From Nephrocerus scutellatus (taxonomy: Eukaryota > Arthropoda > Insecta > Diptera > Pipunculidae): a stretch of 64,000 nucleotides of DNA. The notes under the pieces are model-generated. The model saw nothing but the letters and a program-made list of their open reading frames with translations. It was not told the DNA's origin and ran no database searches. A program made the translations under genes and the position numbers. The stretch spans positions 90,066,779 to 90,130,778 of the forward strand of contig OX352761.1 in the NCBI GenBank assembly GCA_947095585.1. The letters run 5' to 3'. Position 1 is the stretch's first letter. Every line of letters begins with the position of its first letter. Of the stretch, positions 10,086 to 20,672 are shown one piece after another.

Positions 10086-11799
10086 TATAAATTTAGCTAA
10101 GAATGAAATTCTCGACTTTCGAAATTCGCGCACTTTGCGACGGTTTAGGGGAGTTCTTGGAAGGTGTGCGGTTTTCTTTATTGCTCGTGGCCCAGACCTC
10201 CGAGAGCCATTCTTGGTTGCTACTGTCGTTGTTTCGTTGTTGTACATGGTACTGTTGCCTTGCCTTTGTCCTCGATTGCTTGGTTGCGGTAGTTGGCTTC
10301 ACCACGTCGTTCCGGGAGATGTTGGCTGTCGTCCAAGCTTTCTTAACTTGACTTTCCACTACCGCTAAGCTGCTATGGATAATGTTGGTGGTCTTCCCGG
10401 ACTCCGCTGCTTCCGCTCAGTGTACCAAGCTGTCGTGGGAAATGTTGGCTGACTTCCCGAACTTCGCTGCCTCCGTTCGTTGTACCAAGCCGTCTCGGGG
10501 ATTGTTGGCGGTCTTCCCGGACTGGTGACCTGATGTCAATGTCTATTTCATACCGCTCTTGCTCTGCATCTTCCGGGTCGAAGAGTAGCGCGGGACCTTT
10601 GGAGGATCTGCCAATCGCGCGGGTTCGCTTAGGAAGATGTTTACGCAGTGCAGCAGGAGAGACCACAGTCGGTGGTGTTATGCTGTTAAGGGAGGGTGAT
10701 GCTGGGGAATCGCCGTGGGGGTCCGATCTGCGATTTTTGGTTGCCTCCTCTGTGGTCAAATACTGACGTAGGAGGCCAGAGTGGTAATATGTTTTCACGC
10801 GTGGTAGTGAATCGAAAATGAGGATTTCACCGTATGTAAGTTCCGGATACTGTGTCTGACCAGGAACTAGTGAAGGTTTTGGTTCACCGGCACCACGACG
10901 TTGTCCATACCTAGGATGTTGACCGTCTTGGTCCAGTTTGCTACGGCGGAGTGTCGTCGGGTTGCAAGATCCTTGGGCCCACGCCCTCCTTATCCTCCTG
11001 CTCCTGGACTGGGGTGAGTCGATGGAGGAAGTACGTTGTGGTGAAATGGGTACGGTATCGGTGCTGCCCTGTCACGATCTCCCGCTGGATTCACCGAAGC
11101 TGGAACTCAATGGGCCCGTAATTGAGGAATCTTCCGATGGTTAGCCGGCCATAGTCCTCCTCCTCCTCGTCGCTGGACAGGGTGATGGTCAGGGTGAGTT
11201 CGTCTGTCTTGGTTGTTATTGTGGTATTTCGGCCTGCGTTATACTCCACTAGCTATCCCAGATCGGGTTGTCGGCGTTTGATCTGCATCCTCCCAGTCCG
11301 GGGTTCGTCGGTTTCTTCCCACCTGTCGTCTAATAGCTTCATCAGTGACCGCTCCTGTTAGATGCGTTCAGCCTGCTACCTTTCCCGCTTCTTCGCTGGC
11401 TTCCAGTTTCTGCTTCAGTGTATTCATTTTTATCTTCTTTACTTGTGTGTTTTTTCACTTGCTGCTACTACTGCACCCCGACGGTAGATGATTCTTCGAT
11501 CTTGGTCCACATATTTATCGTAGACTAACGGGATATTCTTCAAATAAATAAATAGAATTTAAATTTAATTAGAATTCTATTCTATTGAGCTACCGGTATC
11601 GTGCTCTGCTTTGCTCATGCTGCTATTCTTTTCGTCACTGTTGTCGTCTCCATCGCTCCCGCTGCCATTTCATTTGACCTTACTGCCCGTGCTGGCTATT
11701 TTCGCCCTTGCTACCATCGTCTCCGTAGCACCTCTACAAGTGGCTCCTTCGTTAAACCGACCGAACTCACCCCCTGCTACCATCTCGTTCACTGCTACA
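10086..11799. other. GC-richer region downstream of the Gypsy RT, not assigned
   Basis: Base composition is higher in GC than the surroundings and resembles the Gypsy-type coding region to its right. Minus-strand open stretches (for example 10373-10798, 141 codons, and an acidic SSDEEEEDYGRLTIGRF stretch near 11140-11190) may be remains of the same element's 3' region or of a second element. I recognise no catalytic motif. Three diverged ~60-base repeats ('gtaccaagctgtcgtgggaaatgttggc...cttcccg') lie at 10380-10525. Confidence 0.35.
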
Positions 11800-11907
11800 T
11801 ATTTCGGCCCTGCTGCGTACTTTGCTCCTCATCCATACTTTGCTTCTACTGTGCAATTTGCTCCTGCTCTGTACTTTGCTCCTGCTGCGTACTTTGCTCC
11901 TGCTGTG
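11800..11907. repeat. 18-base minisatellite, six units
   Basis: Units of TACTTTGCTCCTGCTGYG with small changes, from 11800 to 11907. On the minus strand the 18-base period gives a six-residue repeat (QEQSTQ-like), consistent with expansion inside a former coding frame. Confidence 0.85.
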
Positions 11908-12189
11908 CATCGTTTTTGCTGCTGTATGTTTCGCTGCCGCCATGTCGCTGTATTTCAACGTTGCCGTGTGCTTCGTTGCTGCTGTGTGTTTTGCGAGATT
12001 GTCTTAGGAATCCCTAAATGTCCGGCGGTGGGTTCGTCGTGGTTTTCCTTCAGGACTCGTGCAATAGTCGGGTGCAATCCTCGTGTGCGGTCTGATGGGA
12101 GATGTTACGATAGAGCTCGTTGCCCTCGATTTTCCTAGAATTTTTCCGGATTTTCCTTGACCTCCTCCTTTCTTCTCTCTAACCAGCTG

Positions 12190-12800
12190 CACCTTTTTCG
12201 TCGCTGTATCTCTTTCAGATGTGTCATGTGGTCTTCAAATGATTCTCCGGTCACGACGATGTCGTCTAGATAAATGAATGCGTGGCCATGGGCCGATGTC
12301 CTGGTCTAATGCTCGCTGGAACGTTCTGAGAAACGAATGTAGACCAAAAGGCATGTCCCGCCTTTAAAATAGTCAACGCGCTGTTACAGTGAACGTTGTG
12401 TACCCTTTGCTGCCTTCTTCCATCGGAATATGCCAGTACCCGTTTTTGAGGTACAGGCTATTTATGTACTACGCGTGCCTGAGAAGGTCTAAAATGTGGT
12501 CTATCCTCGAAAGAGGGTACGCATCTGGAATAGACTTGGAGTTAAGCTGCCTGTAGTCCATAGAAAGTCTCAATTTGAAAGTCTTCCTTACCAAGACAAT
12601 TGGGCACAGAAGGAGCCTCTGAACGGTTCACTGCATCCATCCAGTAAGTCATCGAATTCTTCGTTCATAATACTTTGCATCGCTGAATTCTTCGGGAAGT
12701 AGCGTTGCTTTAATAGTCGGTCGTCCTGCATAACGATTTTGTGCCTAGTGGGTTTAGACACGCCGCCCATCGACTCAAGTTTCTGTAGTTCTTGGTCCAG
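12190..12800 (-). pseudogene. Gypsy-type reverse transcriptase remnant
   Basis: Minus-strand translation in several frames gives RT pieces in order. First comes an N-terminal stretch with FPKNSAMQSIMNEEFDDLLD, then a broken middle, then MPFGLHSFLRTFQRALDQD, then FIYLDDIVVTGESFEDHM, which contains the catalytic YLDD box (about 12257-12275). This is the Ty3/Gypsy RT order. At least three frameshifts and stops separate the pieces, so it cannot be translated. It lies 3' of the protease at 12823-13269, as in a normal gag-protease-RT layout. No RNase H or integrase could be followed beyond ~12100. Confidence 0.8.
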
Positions 12801-12822
12801 AAAGGAATTTATCTTGTCTTCG

Positions 12823-13269
12823 TCACTGGGGGTCTGATTGTTTCGTAGCTCTACTATCGATAGTGAGGTTATATTCGCCTATGCTAAGCGTTGGTTTTAC
12901 CCGACCGAGAAAATCCAGCCACCGGCCCGCCTCCGGGAGATTAAGTAGCTGCATGTTGTAACTGCTGTGTCCAAATCGTACCGTGGTTTCAAATGCCTGT
13001 TCTACTCGTCTGGTCATGCCAATTGCCATACGAACTGATACCGCTGCTCTCACTGCTTCTCCTCTGTGTCGTACCTCGAATACATAGCATTCGCTAATCG
13101 TAGCCCCCGTGTCAATTGCTGCGGTGACTGCTTCTCCTCCTATGATTACTGTCGCGGCTATGCGGTCGTCATCTTGCTGCAGTGGCTCTATGCGTCTTGG
13201 AGCGTGGGGTTCCATCACCCCTCGCTTCGATGGAACCCGTTGACTTTTCTCGAGGGTGGGCGGCAGCAT
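12823..13269 (-). pseudogene. Gypsy-type aspartic protease domain
   Basis: A 148-codon minus-strand open stretch with AAIDTGATIS near 13093-13122. The DTGA box is the catalytic signature of retropepsins, which cut the Gag-Pol polyprotein in the virus-like particle. It sits between the zinc-knuckle part of gag (13169-13575, different frame, overlapping) and the RT. Length and position fit a Gypsy-type protease domain, but it is joined to its neighbours only through frameshifts. Confidence 0.75.
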
Positions 13270-13575
13270 TCGATGCTCCTCGTATTTCGCTTACCACACT
13301 TCTAGCAAAACCGCACTCTTGGGTTTCGACATTCTCGGAAAAATGCCTTTGCTGGCCGTAGCGTCGACATGCTGGTCGTGGATCCATTCGTCCTCCTGGC
13401 ATCTGGGCGACTTGTCGATGTTGCTTGTCTCTCCTCGTCGGTCGTGTCGGGGTTTCGATACTCCGACTACCGTTCTTCAGACATTCGAAGTCTTCGGTCA
13501 AATTAACCAACTCCTCAGCTGTCTCCCAATTGCCGCAGTGCACGGTCCTGCTACACTTCAGCACGCGCGCTGTTG
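13169..13575 (-). pseudogene. Gypsy-type gag, capsid end and zinc knuckles
   Basis: Minus-strand reading begins with a capsid C-terminal piece (ETAEELVNLTEDFECL) and continues into a nucleocapsid-like stretch, CRRYGQQRHFSENV. That stretch resembles a CCHC knuckle whose second Cys has become Tyr. A further knuckle-like FC.KCGKRNTRSIECC lies in another frame after a stop. The capsid N-terminal half is at 15575-16112, and an inserted ~2-kb block separates the two. Confidence 0.72.
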
Positions 13576-14449
13576 CTAATATTTACCAAAGCATCAGCAA
13601 TTCAGTGTTGTGTTTGCACACAAAAAATATTAAATCAAAGTGCAATCGTAAAATAACAGCTCGCGCGTCAACAAGTGCAAAGTGCAGTGTGTGGTGTACA
13701 TGTACTCCATCCTTAAGAGCTCAGATAAAGAACTTGGTGAAACATAACTGTCGTATGTTTTGATGATATAATTCTTTTACACACGCACATGGACGAAAGT
13801 GACTGTTTCGTACGCTACAAACTAGCCTCGAAAGTAGCCCATAACAACAGTAGTTATGTTATGATATAAACGTCTTTTGTTATTTACTACAATCTCACCA
13901 AACACATTGCGCATGAGCAAGAATTCTCTTTTGTTTGTCGTTTGTGATTTCTGCTTCTCTCTCGATTTGGCAGAAAAACCGGTTTGGAAGCGTGAAAAAT
14001 TCATTTCATTGTTATTTACTGCAGTCACAGCGAACACACATTCTCACATTTCTGCTTCTCTCTCAATTTAGCAAAAAAAACCGGTTTGGACGCGTGAAAA
14101 ATAGCGTACGCGACTTGCAGAAAAGTGCTCATCGTGCTCGTAAGATTGCATTGCGTTGAGCTTCGACCTCGCACGATAAACTCCACTTTCCTTGCTCGTT
14201 CTGTAATATACTATAGCAATCGAATAACAGATTGTGAGTGTTTGTTTCTTCTGGAGATTTAAGTCTTTTTGTTGTGAAGGTATAACACTGGTGACAATTT
14301 GTGTTAAAAATCCATTATGAGACATCCACTTCTCATATTCGGTTAAATAAGCGGTAAGTTGTGTTTTGTTGTTTGTTTTTGTAGATGTGTGTAGTTTCAG
14401 AGTTGATTTCAGCAACATACGTCGGCTGAGATCGAATTTTTTCACTATG
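13576..14449 (+). repeat. dispersed repeat B and flank inside the Gypsy gag
   Basis: 13765-14110 is homologous to 26745-27000 and 32911-33166: GACGAAAGTGACTGTTTC, 'cctcgaaagtagcc', 'gttatttactgcagtcacagcgaacacaca', 'accggttt' and 'cgtgaaaaatagcgtac' occur in the same order. Part of it is duplicated internally (13870-13995 and 14000-14105). 14110-14449 has no partner in the window. It forms the left part of the block that splits gag. Confidence 0.65.
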
Positions 14450-15574
14450 TAGGCCTATGTAAATGCCCACAGTCCAGCAATTCTGACACTATGTGAAACT
14501 CAGATATGTGATAACTTCGATACCTCGGAATTAAATCAGCCTGGTTATAACTTGGTGTCATTATTTTACGCTCGACGCGGACTCGCAATACATGATCGTA
14601 GTGATTCCAACTTTTGTCTCAATTCAGCCAATGTTCTAATCTGGAATTTAATTTCATATGGCTCAAAGTAAAGGTAAAAGAGCGTAACATATACTACTGT
14701 TTCTTATACAGAATCCCCAACTTAGACAATGTTTCAACTCATTACGAGTTTGAATTGAATTGTCACAAAATACGAGTATAGAAAAACTGAAATCGTTATT
14801 GCGGGCGATTTCAATGTACACTATTATGGGTTCTGGCCATTCTGACCAGGCAACACCCGAAGGAAGGTGTGTTGAGATATCCGCTGAGTTTAATCACCTT
14901 ACTCAGCTTGTAAATAAGCCTATAAGAATACCTGACATTGCAAATCAATTCGCTAACACCTTTACTTATTCCTTACCTCTCGTCCTGAGAAATACTCCGT
15001 TAATGTTTAATCGCCTCTAGGGCCTAGGCTCGTCAGACTATTGTGTAGTATATTCTAATTTCGCGTTAATAAACCACGCAGTTAGAGAGAAAACTAAAAA
15101 AAAACAGTATGGCAATACGAGAAATCCAATTGGGACGGTCTTAACAACTTCTTTGGGAGTATTAACAGATCGCTATTATTTCGCGATAGCAATCATCTTC
15201 GGCGAGTTAATGTCGGCTATAATAAATTGAGGCAAAATAATACTACAATCTTCCAAAGGTATTTACCATTGGGTAAGCTTTTCTATCTATCCTATTCTTC
15301 TTGTCTCTTCCCTAGAAGTTGGAAAACCGCCTATGTCCAGCCTATAACTAAAAAAGACGAACCTTCGTCTCATTCTTCAATTCAAATTGTATTGGACAGT
15401 TTCAAGTCTAAGTACATTACATAAATTCTAGCGTTTCCCAGTGCTTAGTTTTATCCCCGACACTATTTCTCATTTTTATTAATAATCTCTTGTCCATTAC
15501 TTCTAATCCAATTTACACTTTCGCTGACGACAGCACTCTCAGCTTCTCATATAAGTTTGAGGAACGTCCTTTCT
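14450..15574 (+). pseudogene. non-LTR family X: endonuclease and start of RT
   Basis: Several frames give an AP-type endonuclease (ILTLCETQI near 14470, YNLVSLFYARRGLAIHDRSD near 14545-14600, EIVIAGDFNV at ~14790-14818). They then give an RT fragment ending in FINNLLSITSNPIYTFADDS (about 15475-15535) with a FADD catalytic box. The same protein order is found at 54955-57460 on the other strand. This copy stops at ~15574, where the Gypsy capsid resumes. Residues between EN and RT are heavily decayed. Architecture is CR1/Jockey-like, but I cannot fix the clade. The bases at 15468-15492 form the paralogous empty site for the HINE at 17309. Confidence 0.78.
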
Positions 15575-16112
15575 TTGGGGAGTTGTATTCTTTGGCGGAT
15601 GTCATCGTCCAACCGCTCGAAGAAACGTGTTGGGAGGAAAAACTTCAGAGAGTCCTTTCTTAAAGTTTCACATGCCTTCCAATGGTCGTTGTTAATTCGG
15701 TACCAGATCAAAACTCGATCTTTGAGCAGTTCTGGCATCGTCAGGGAAGAAAATTCTTGTTAATCCCATAAACCACCGATAGCTCTCGACGCTTTCAATA
15801 AAGGCTAAAGGGTCACGCACACCGTCAAACTTCACCGACCACTTCCGAACTTGGTCGATGACGACTGAGTACGAGGGTATGGATGCGCAGCGTGGTGAGA
15901 CCAATATCGATGGGCTTAAATGTGCACTCGTATGCTGCGTTTCCAGGATGAGATGCCGATCCTTTGTTTCGGGCTTGAGTTCCTCCTCGTTGACTAGTGC
16001 GGCAAAGCTCCTTCCTTCACAGTGCCTGTTTCGTCAAACCCAAATTCTTTGGCGTATGCTATCAAGCTCCTCTTTGCGTAGAGTGTATATCCACGTATTT
16101 TGGCACTAGTTG
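15575..16112 (-). pseudogene. Gypsy-type gag, capsid N-terminal part
   Basis: Minus-strand frames give IYTLRKEELD near the start, then LVNEEELKPETKDRHLI, and the capsid core IDQVRKWSVKFDGVRDPLAF and LLKDRVLIWYRINNDHW with RFFERLDDDIRQRIQ. This matches the capsid region of insect Gypsy-type retrotransposons, where Gag forms the particle shell. Two frameshifts are visible. The protein should continue at 13575 (capsid end, zinc knuckle), so an inserted ~2-kb block cuts the gene. Upstream (16170-16430) lie ~52-base direct repeats. Confidence 0.78.
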
Positions 16113-17084
16113 CTCTACGTGTTGGTGCTTGTTTTCACTGGTAGTATTTGTGTTCTTCTGTAGCGATGTAACGAGCTTCCGACGAATGGTGCGCTGGGGT
16201 GAGTTGAAAGTGTGGTGGTGGTACACGGTAAGAAAAGGTGTATTGGGGTGAAGTGAAATCAGTCTCCTGAGGTGAGCGTCAGAAGGGTAGTGCGCTGGAG
16301 TAAAATGTGGGGAGTGAGTTTGAGTGAAACAAACGTAGTCTTCTCTGGCGAGCTTTCAACGTGTAGTGAGTTGGAGTGAAACAAACGTGGTCTTCTGTAG
16401 CGAGCTTCCAACATATAGTGAGTGTAAGTGAAAAAAATATTATTTATATATAAAAAAAATTTATCTTTGGTGCCCTGGACCGCTGAGCTGACTCCTAATG
16501 GAAGAAGAATTTTCGACGTGACCAAAATCGTCCTTACAAATGTTTCTAAAACGAACTAAAAAGTATTAAATAATTAATCAATCCTACCCCCATACAGATT
16601 GGCCTAAGAATGTTTAGTTGTGAATTTTTAATAGTTATGAAAATATACATGTAAGATTTTAAATAAAAAACATGGGGCTCATGTAAATATTTCGATCGGC
16701 CGGACCAACGTCTCCACTCTTTCAATTTCTTAGTATTATGTTCTATAGGTTGTCTCTTCCATTTTCACACTCGTGACTTGTCTCATATTTCTATTGAAGC
16801 ATTTCGCTAAAGAAGTTTAACTTCAAAAATCTTAAGGTTCAGAGAAATATTAAGGAAGTATTTATAAAATGGTCTCCTGACTCGACCTGTATAGTAGACA
16901 TAGTGCGTGCAAATAATTGTTGAATTTGAGAAGACCTGAGAAGTTTTACTTAGATATTTACTGAATCTCAGCATACACTTTTAAGAAAATGATTTATATC
17001 TAAATGCTGAAAATTAGGGTTTACACCCGCCGAATATTACCCCTAATGACTTTTTCCAGATCGATGGTGTCCATCAAAGTGCGA
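16113..17084. other. upstream region of the Gypsy element, no gene
   Basis: 16150-16435 has two to three copies of a ~52-base unit ('acaaacgtagtcttctctggcgagcttt' and 'acaaacgtggtcttctgtagcgagctt'), followed by AT-rich sequence. An LTR and primer-binding site should lie here for a minus-strand element, but I could not delimit them. Nothing recognisable was seen at 16600-17084. Confidence 0.4.
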
Positions 17085-17308
17085 ACCATATTAGTAGCAG
17101 GAGTAGCAGTTGAAATCGATTTTTCTAAAGCATTTGACAGAGTGTGGCATTAAGCTCTTTTGTCTAAAATGCGCGCTTATGGAGTCGATGAAAAACTGCT
17201 TTATTGGATTAGAAGCTATCAAGTTGTATTGGACGGTTTTAAGTATAAAGTACATTATTTAAATGCTGGCGTTCCCCAGGCTCTGTCCCGACACTCTTTC
17301 TCATTTTT
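17085..17308 (+). pseudogene. non-LTR family X: RT palm fragment, left of the HINE
   Basis: Translation gives VEIDFSKAFDRVWH (RT motif A with its catalytic Asp), a middle part (SKMRAYGVDEKLLYWI) and LNAGVPQ (motif B), ending in the bases TCTCATTTTT. The protein is cut there by the HINE composite and resumes at 20380 with INNDLLSVTCNPS. The junction matches the uninterrupted sibling at 15468-15492. Confidence 0.8.
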
Positions 17309-17753
17309 AAATTTTCTATATTAACTTCGCGTGCCCGTGGCTGGCTGGCTGGCTGGTCAGATTTTCTGATCAATTTTTAACCCACTTCCCAAAGCCCGAT
17401 TTTATTGAAATTTTGCACACATGTATATTTCCGGTGACAATACTTTCTATTAAATTTCAGAGAGATCGGGCTCTGGGATCGGAGGCTCCCATACAAATTT
17501 TCCATTTAGCAGCATGAGATCATATCATACTTTAATGACTATGTTCTGTGTGCGCTGATGAGGTGATGCGCTGTAAGCAGCGCTGCTTGCTTTACGATTG
17601 TGGTTGTTTTGTTGTTGTGTTGCAGCAGATAGTATAGAGATATCAAAAGGAAGTAGAACAAATATTTTTATAAAAAAATGAGTGGTTCCGCAATTGAAAT
17701 GTGTTGTACACTCAGTTGTGTGAGTGCATTCTTAATTTGTGTTTTATACAATA

Positions 17754-18976
17754 CTAGCTGATTACCCGGCATTGCCCAGGTATTTATTCATCCCAATCTT
17801 ATATTAGGCAGGGGCAGTTTTTATAAACAAAATTTATTTTAAAAAGAAATATATTTCAAATTATAAAAACATACATAAAATTAATTTAAAACAAAACTTG
17901 GTTGTATACAATGTTTTTAGTTTCACCTTCAAGAGCAAGAATAAATAAATTCTTAGGTCAACCCAACCTAGAGCAAGCAAAATAAAGTTGCCCGTGGGAA
18001 AAACATGGCGATCTCAAATCTATACTCCGCAGCACTTAATAAACTGTCCGACTTATTGATCGTCATCGAAAACGCAAGTTTTACTGGAAATTGCAAACTC
18101 TTAATCACACTCTCCCTTTTCTGCCAAGATAGTCGCTTCAATTATGTTGCCCGGCATCTCTTTTACGCACGCACTATGGGATCGACACTAACATTGGTCA
18201 CTCTCCCACCTCCGGGGAGACAGCTCGCTCGTAGGAGTGTCCTACCAACACTATTAATCTCAGTGGCCCCGAGAACAATTGAATGGACACTAATATCGGT
18301 CATCCCCCTCACGTATCGACCCCATCCCCCTAGAGCTGTCATACAATCACCATTCAACTCAGGGACTCCGGAAACTATAGAATCGACACTAATATTGGTT
18401 ACCCCCCCCCCCTCAGTTATCGACCCCATCCCAATAGAGTTGTCTTACCATCACCATTCAACTCAGCGACCCCGAAACCCATAGAATTGATACTAATATC
18501 GGTCATCCCCCCTCGGTTATCGACCCCATCCTCCTAGAGCTGTCTTACCATCACCATTCAAATCAGCGACACAGAAAACCATAGAATCGGCACTAATATC
18601 GGTCACCCCCCTCAGTTATCACCCCATACCCCTAGAGCTGTCTTACCCCCCCCCCCCCACCAGTTGTCGACCCCATCCCCTTAGAGCTGTCGTACCATCA
18701 CGTATCAACTCAACGACTAAACTAAAAACTATAAAATCAACACTAATATCACTCGCCCACCACCCTGTGGATATATAACTCACCCATAGAAGTGTACTTC
18801 CATCATTCGTCTCGGCGATACCGAAAACGGTGGGTCCGACACTAATATCGGCTACCACGCCTCCCCCAGGAAAACAACGTGCTACCCCTCACCACCAATA
18901 TTTGATTCCAGATAGTAACTAATATGTATACCAAGTTTGGTTGAAATTGGTCAAGGCGTGCCATAGCTAGAAAGGC

Positions 18977-19012
<36 letters not shown>

Positions 19013-19033
19013 TCTCTATTTTCTATATATAGA
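17754..19033 (-). mobile_element. non-autonomous Helitron with internal minisatellite
   Basis: On the minus strand it begins A|TCTATATATAG at 19033 and ends ...CAGCTAG|T at 17754, the Helitron 5'-TC and 3'-CTAG ends between A and T. The 3' hairpin (ACCTGGgcaatgCCGGGT) lies 6 bases before CTAG. Inside are a leftover of the PIF1-like helicase C-terminus (17950-18130; LAFSMTINKS in the sibling copy) and a ~105-base minisatellite (18170-18890). The helicase part is shorter than in the 62986-63915 sibling, so this is an internal-deletion derivative. An (AT)n run lies at 18977-19010. Confidence 0.85.
18170..18890 (-). repeat. Helitron minisatellite, ~105-base units
   Basis: About seven units, each with 'cactaatatcggtca', a C-run (4 to 11 bases), 'ttatcgaccccatcc.cctagagctgtc' and 'taccatcaccattcaactcagcgac'. 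The reverse complement of the same unit forms 62411-62985. Confidence 0.9.
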
Positions 19034-19055
19034 TTACGAGTATATGAAGAACTGG

Positions 19056-19385
19056 TTCAAAACCTTCTCTATAGAAAGCCCAACTGTATGCATATGTGTA
19101 AATGCTGTAAAAGAACGCGTAATATTTTTGTATTTTTGACATGTTAATACATTGTAGAAACACTAAGCATATACGTATTTTATGAATTGCGCCAACTAGC
19201 GAGAAACGTAATTTGTGCCAGCGAAACGCAGAAAAATTTCGTATGGTTTTTGCTTGGCTTTTGCTCTCAAATTAATCACCAATACATAAGTATTTCGTTA
19301 GCATCTGTACTTCGTTAGTATCTGTACTTCGTTAGTATCTGTGCTTCAAGAAAACAGTTGGGCTTTCTATAGAGAAGGTTTTGAA
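19056..19385. mobile_element. 330-base MITE with perfect 31-base terminal inverted repeats
   Basis: 19056-19086 (TTCAAAACCTTCTCTATAG...) and 19355-19385 are exact inverse complements over 31 bases. The flanks carry ACTGG on both sides. With the element trimmed by one base the direct repeat becomes AACTGGT (7 bases), and by two it is 8 of 9 bases, so the true target-site length is ambiguous. The interior is AT-rich with no ORF and has three copies of a 17-base CTTCGTTAGTATCTGTA unit near the right arm. No superfamily could be assigned. Confidence 0.9.
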
Positions 19386-20379
19386 ACTGGTTACGCACTC
19401 ACACTGCTTTACAGCTTAACTCAATAAAACGAATTTTAGTGGTACCTCGTACGTCATTGTGTGTACGTCGCACCAACCGTGCGCTATGGCTGCCATGTTT
19501 TCACCAACAAATGAGGAATTTCACCACAAAATCGAATCTCCGATCAGAGAATTTACAAGAAAAATTTTAATTTTTAAATTCGCTTGCCCATGGCACGTCT
19601 GTCTGTTTGTCATGGAATCTTGCAATTAATTTTTAACCCACTTTCCAAAGTCCGATTTTTATACTAATTTATTGCCCAAATTATAAAAATGTACTCAAAG
19701 TTTTGATAATACTGATGATGACTCTTACATCCATAAATAACAAATTTTAGACATTTTAGTTCGCGTATAAAAGTACTGTTTTATACGCATGTGTATCTCC
19801 CATTGACAAAACTTTTTGTAAAAATTTGGTTGTGATCGAGCCCCGGGGTCGGGGGCACCCAAAAAAATTTTATAAAAAAAGTACTCGATTTCTCCGATGG
19901 ACAACTTTTTTTTGTAAAAATTTGGAATTGATCGGTCCGGGGCACCCATACAAATTTTTCGTAAAAAAAGTACCGGATTTTCTTCAAATGTATCTCCAAT
20001 GGACAACATCTTTTTGTAAACATTTGGAAGTGGTCGGGCACCGGGTTCCATAAAAATTTTGTAAAAAAAATAACCGTTTTTTTTTTCAAACTTTATACGC
20101 ATTTGTATATCCAATAAAAACACTTTTTGTAAAAATTTGGAAATGATCGGGCCCTGTGGCACCCATACAAATTTAGTAAAAAAGTACCCGATTTTCTTCA
20201 AATTTAAACGCATGTGTATCTCCGATGGAAACAATTTTTGTAAAATTTTTCGAGTGATCAGGATAAGGGGGCTCCCAATTTTTTTTTTTAAATGTTACCC
20301 GATTTTATTTAAACTTTGCACATTGTGTATCAATTAGAGAATTTACACGAGACATTTTAATTTTTATTGGTTGTTTTTT

Positions 20380-20672
20380 ATTAATAATGATCTCTTATCT
20401 GTGACTTGTAATCCAAGTGGCGCTCTAAATGCTCATCAGTTTACCCTCAAGCCCATCTTCGGACGTACAGTTAAGTTCAGGGATTCTTTCTTCAAGCCGT
20501 ACAACACGTATGTGGAATGCTATGCCAAGCTCTGTCTTCCCATACCACTATGATTTACAGGCATTCAAAACAGAAGCTCCTCTTTTCTCCTCCTCTTCCT
20601 TAACGCCAACGCTGTGCCAAGCATATAGCGAGCATTATAAGGGTGCGAACCTTTTTAAGCGCGCGCGAATTA
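20380..20672 (+). pseudogene. non-LTR family X: C-terminal end, right of the HINE
   Basis: Resumes the RT reading with INNDLLSVTCNPS, then GALNAHQFTLKPIFGRTVKF and SRTTRMWNAMPSSVFPYHYD to a 3' end of 'aattataaaaaaaa'. The middle of the usual C-terminal region is missing between NPS and GALNAH, compared with the copy at 54955-57460. Confidence 0.78.

Larger units (their letters stand above)
17309..20379 (+). mobile_element. composite HINE carrying a Helitron and a MITE
   Basis: Starts in a host T-run with AAATTTTCTATATTAACTTC and the 5' block (to ~17510). It then has an internal part, a minus-oriented Helitron (17754-19033), a MITE (19056-19385), a second HINE start-like stretch (19540-19700) and about six core units (19780-20330). 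It ends with TCAATTAGAGAATTTACACG and a T-rich terminus at 20379. Host family X sequence flanks both sides and joins seamlessly when the block is removed. A second, inverted copy of the HINE end plus Helitron is at 62074-64000. Confidence 0.8.

Noticed and set aside
10373..10798. Minus-strand ORF as integrase C-terminus of the Gypsy element
   Set aside because: Position would fit, but no integrase motif could be read and the stretch includes diverged tandem repeats; left unassigned.
19540..19700. Independent full HINE between the MITE and the core array
   Set aside because: Only an end-like stretch plus part of a 5' block can be read; it is more simply a rearranged part of the composite element.
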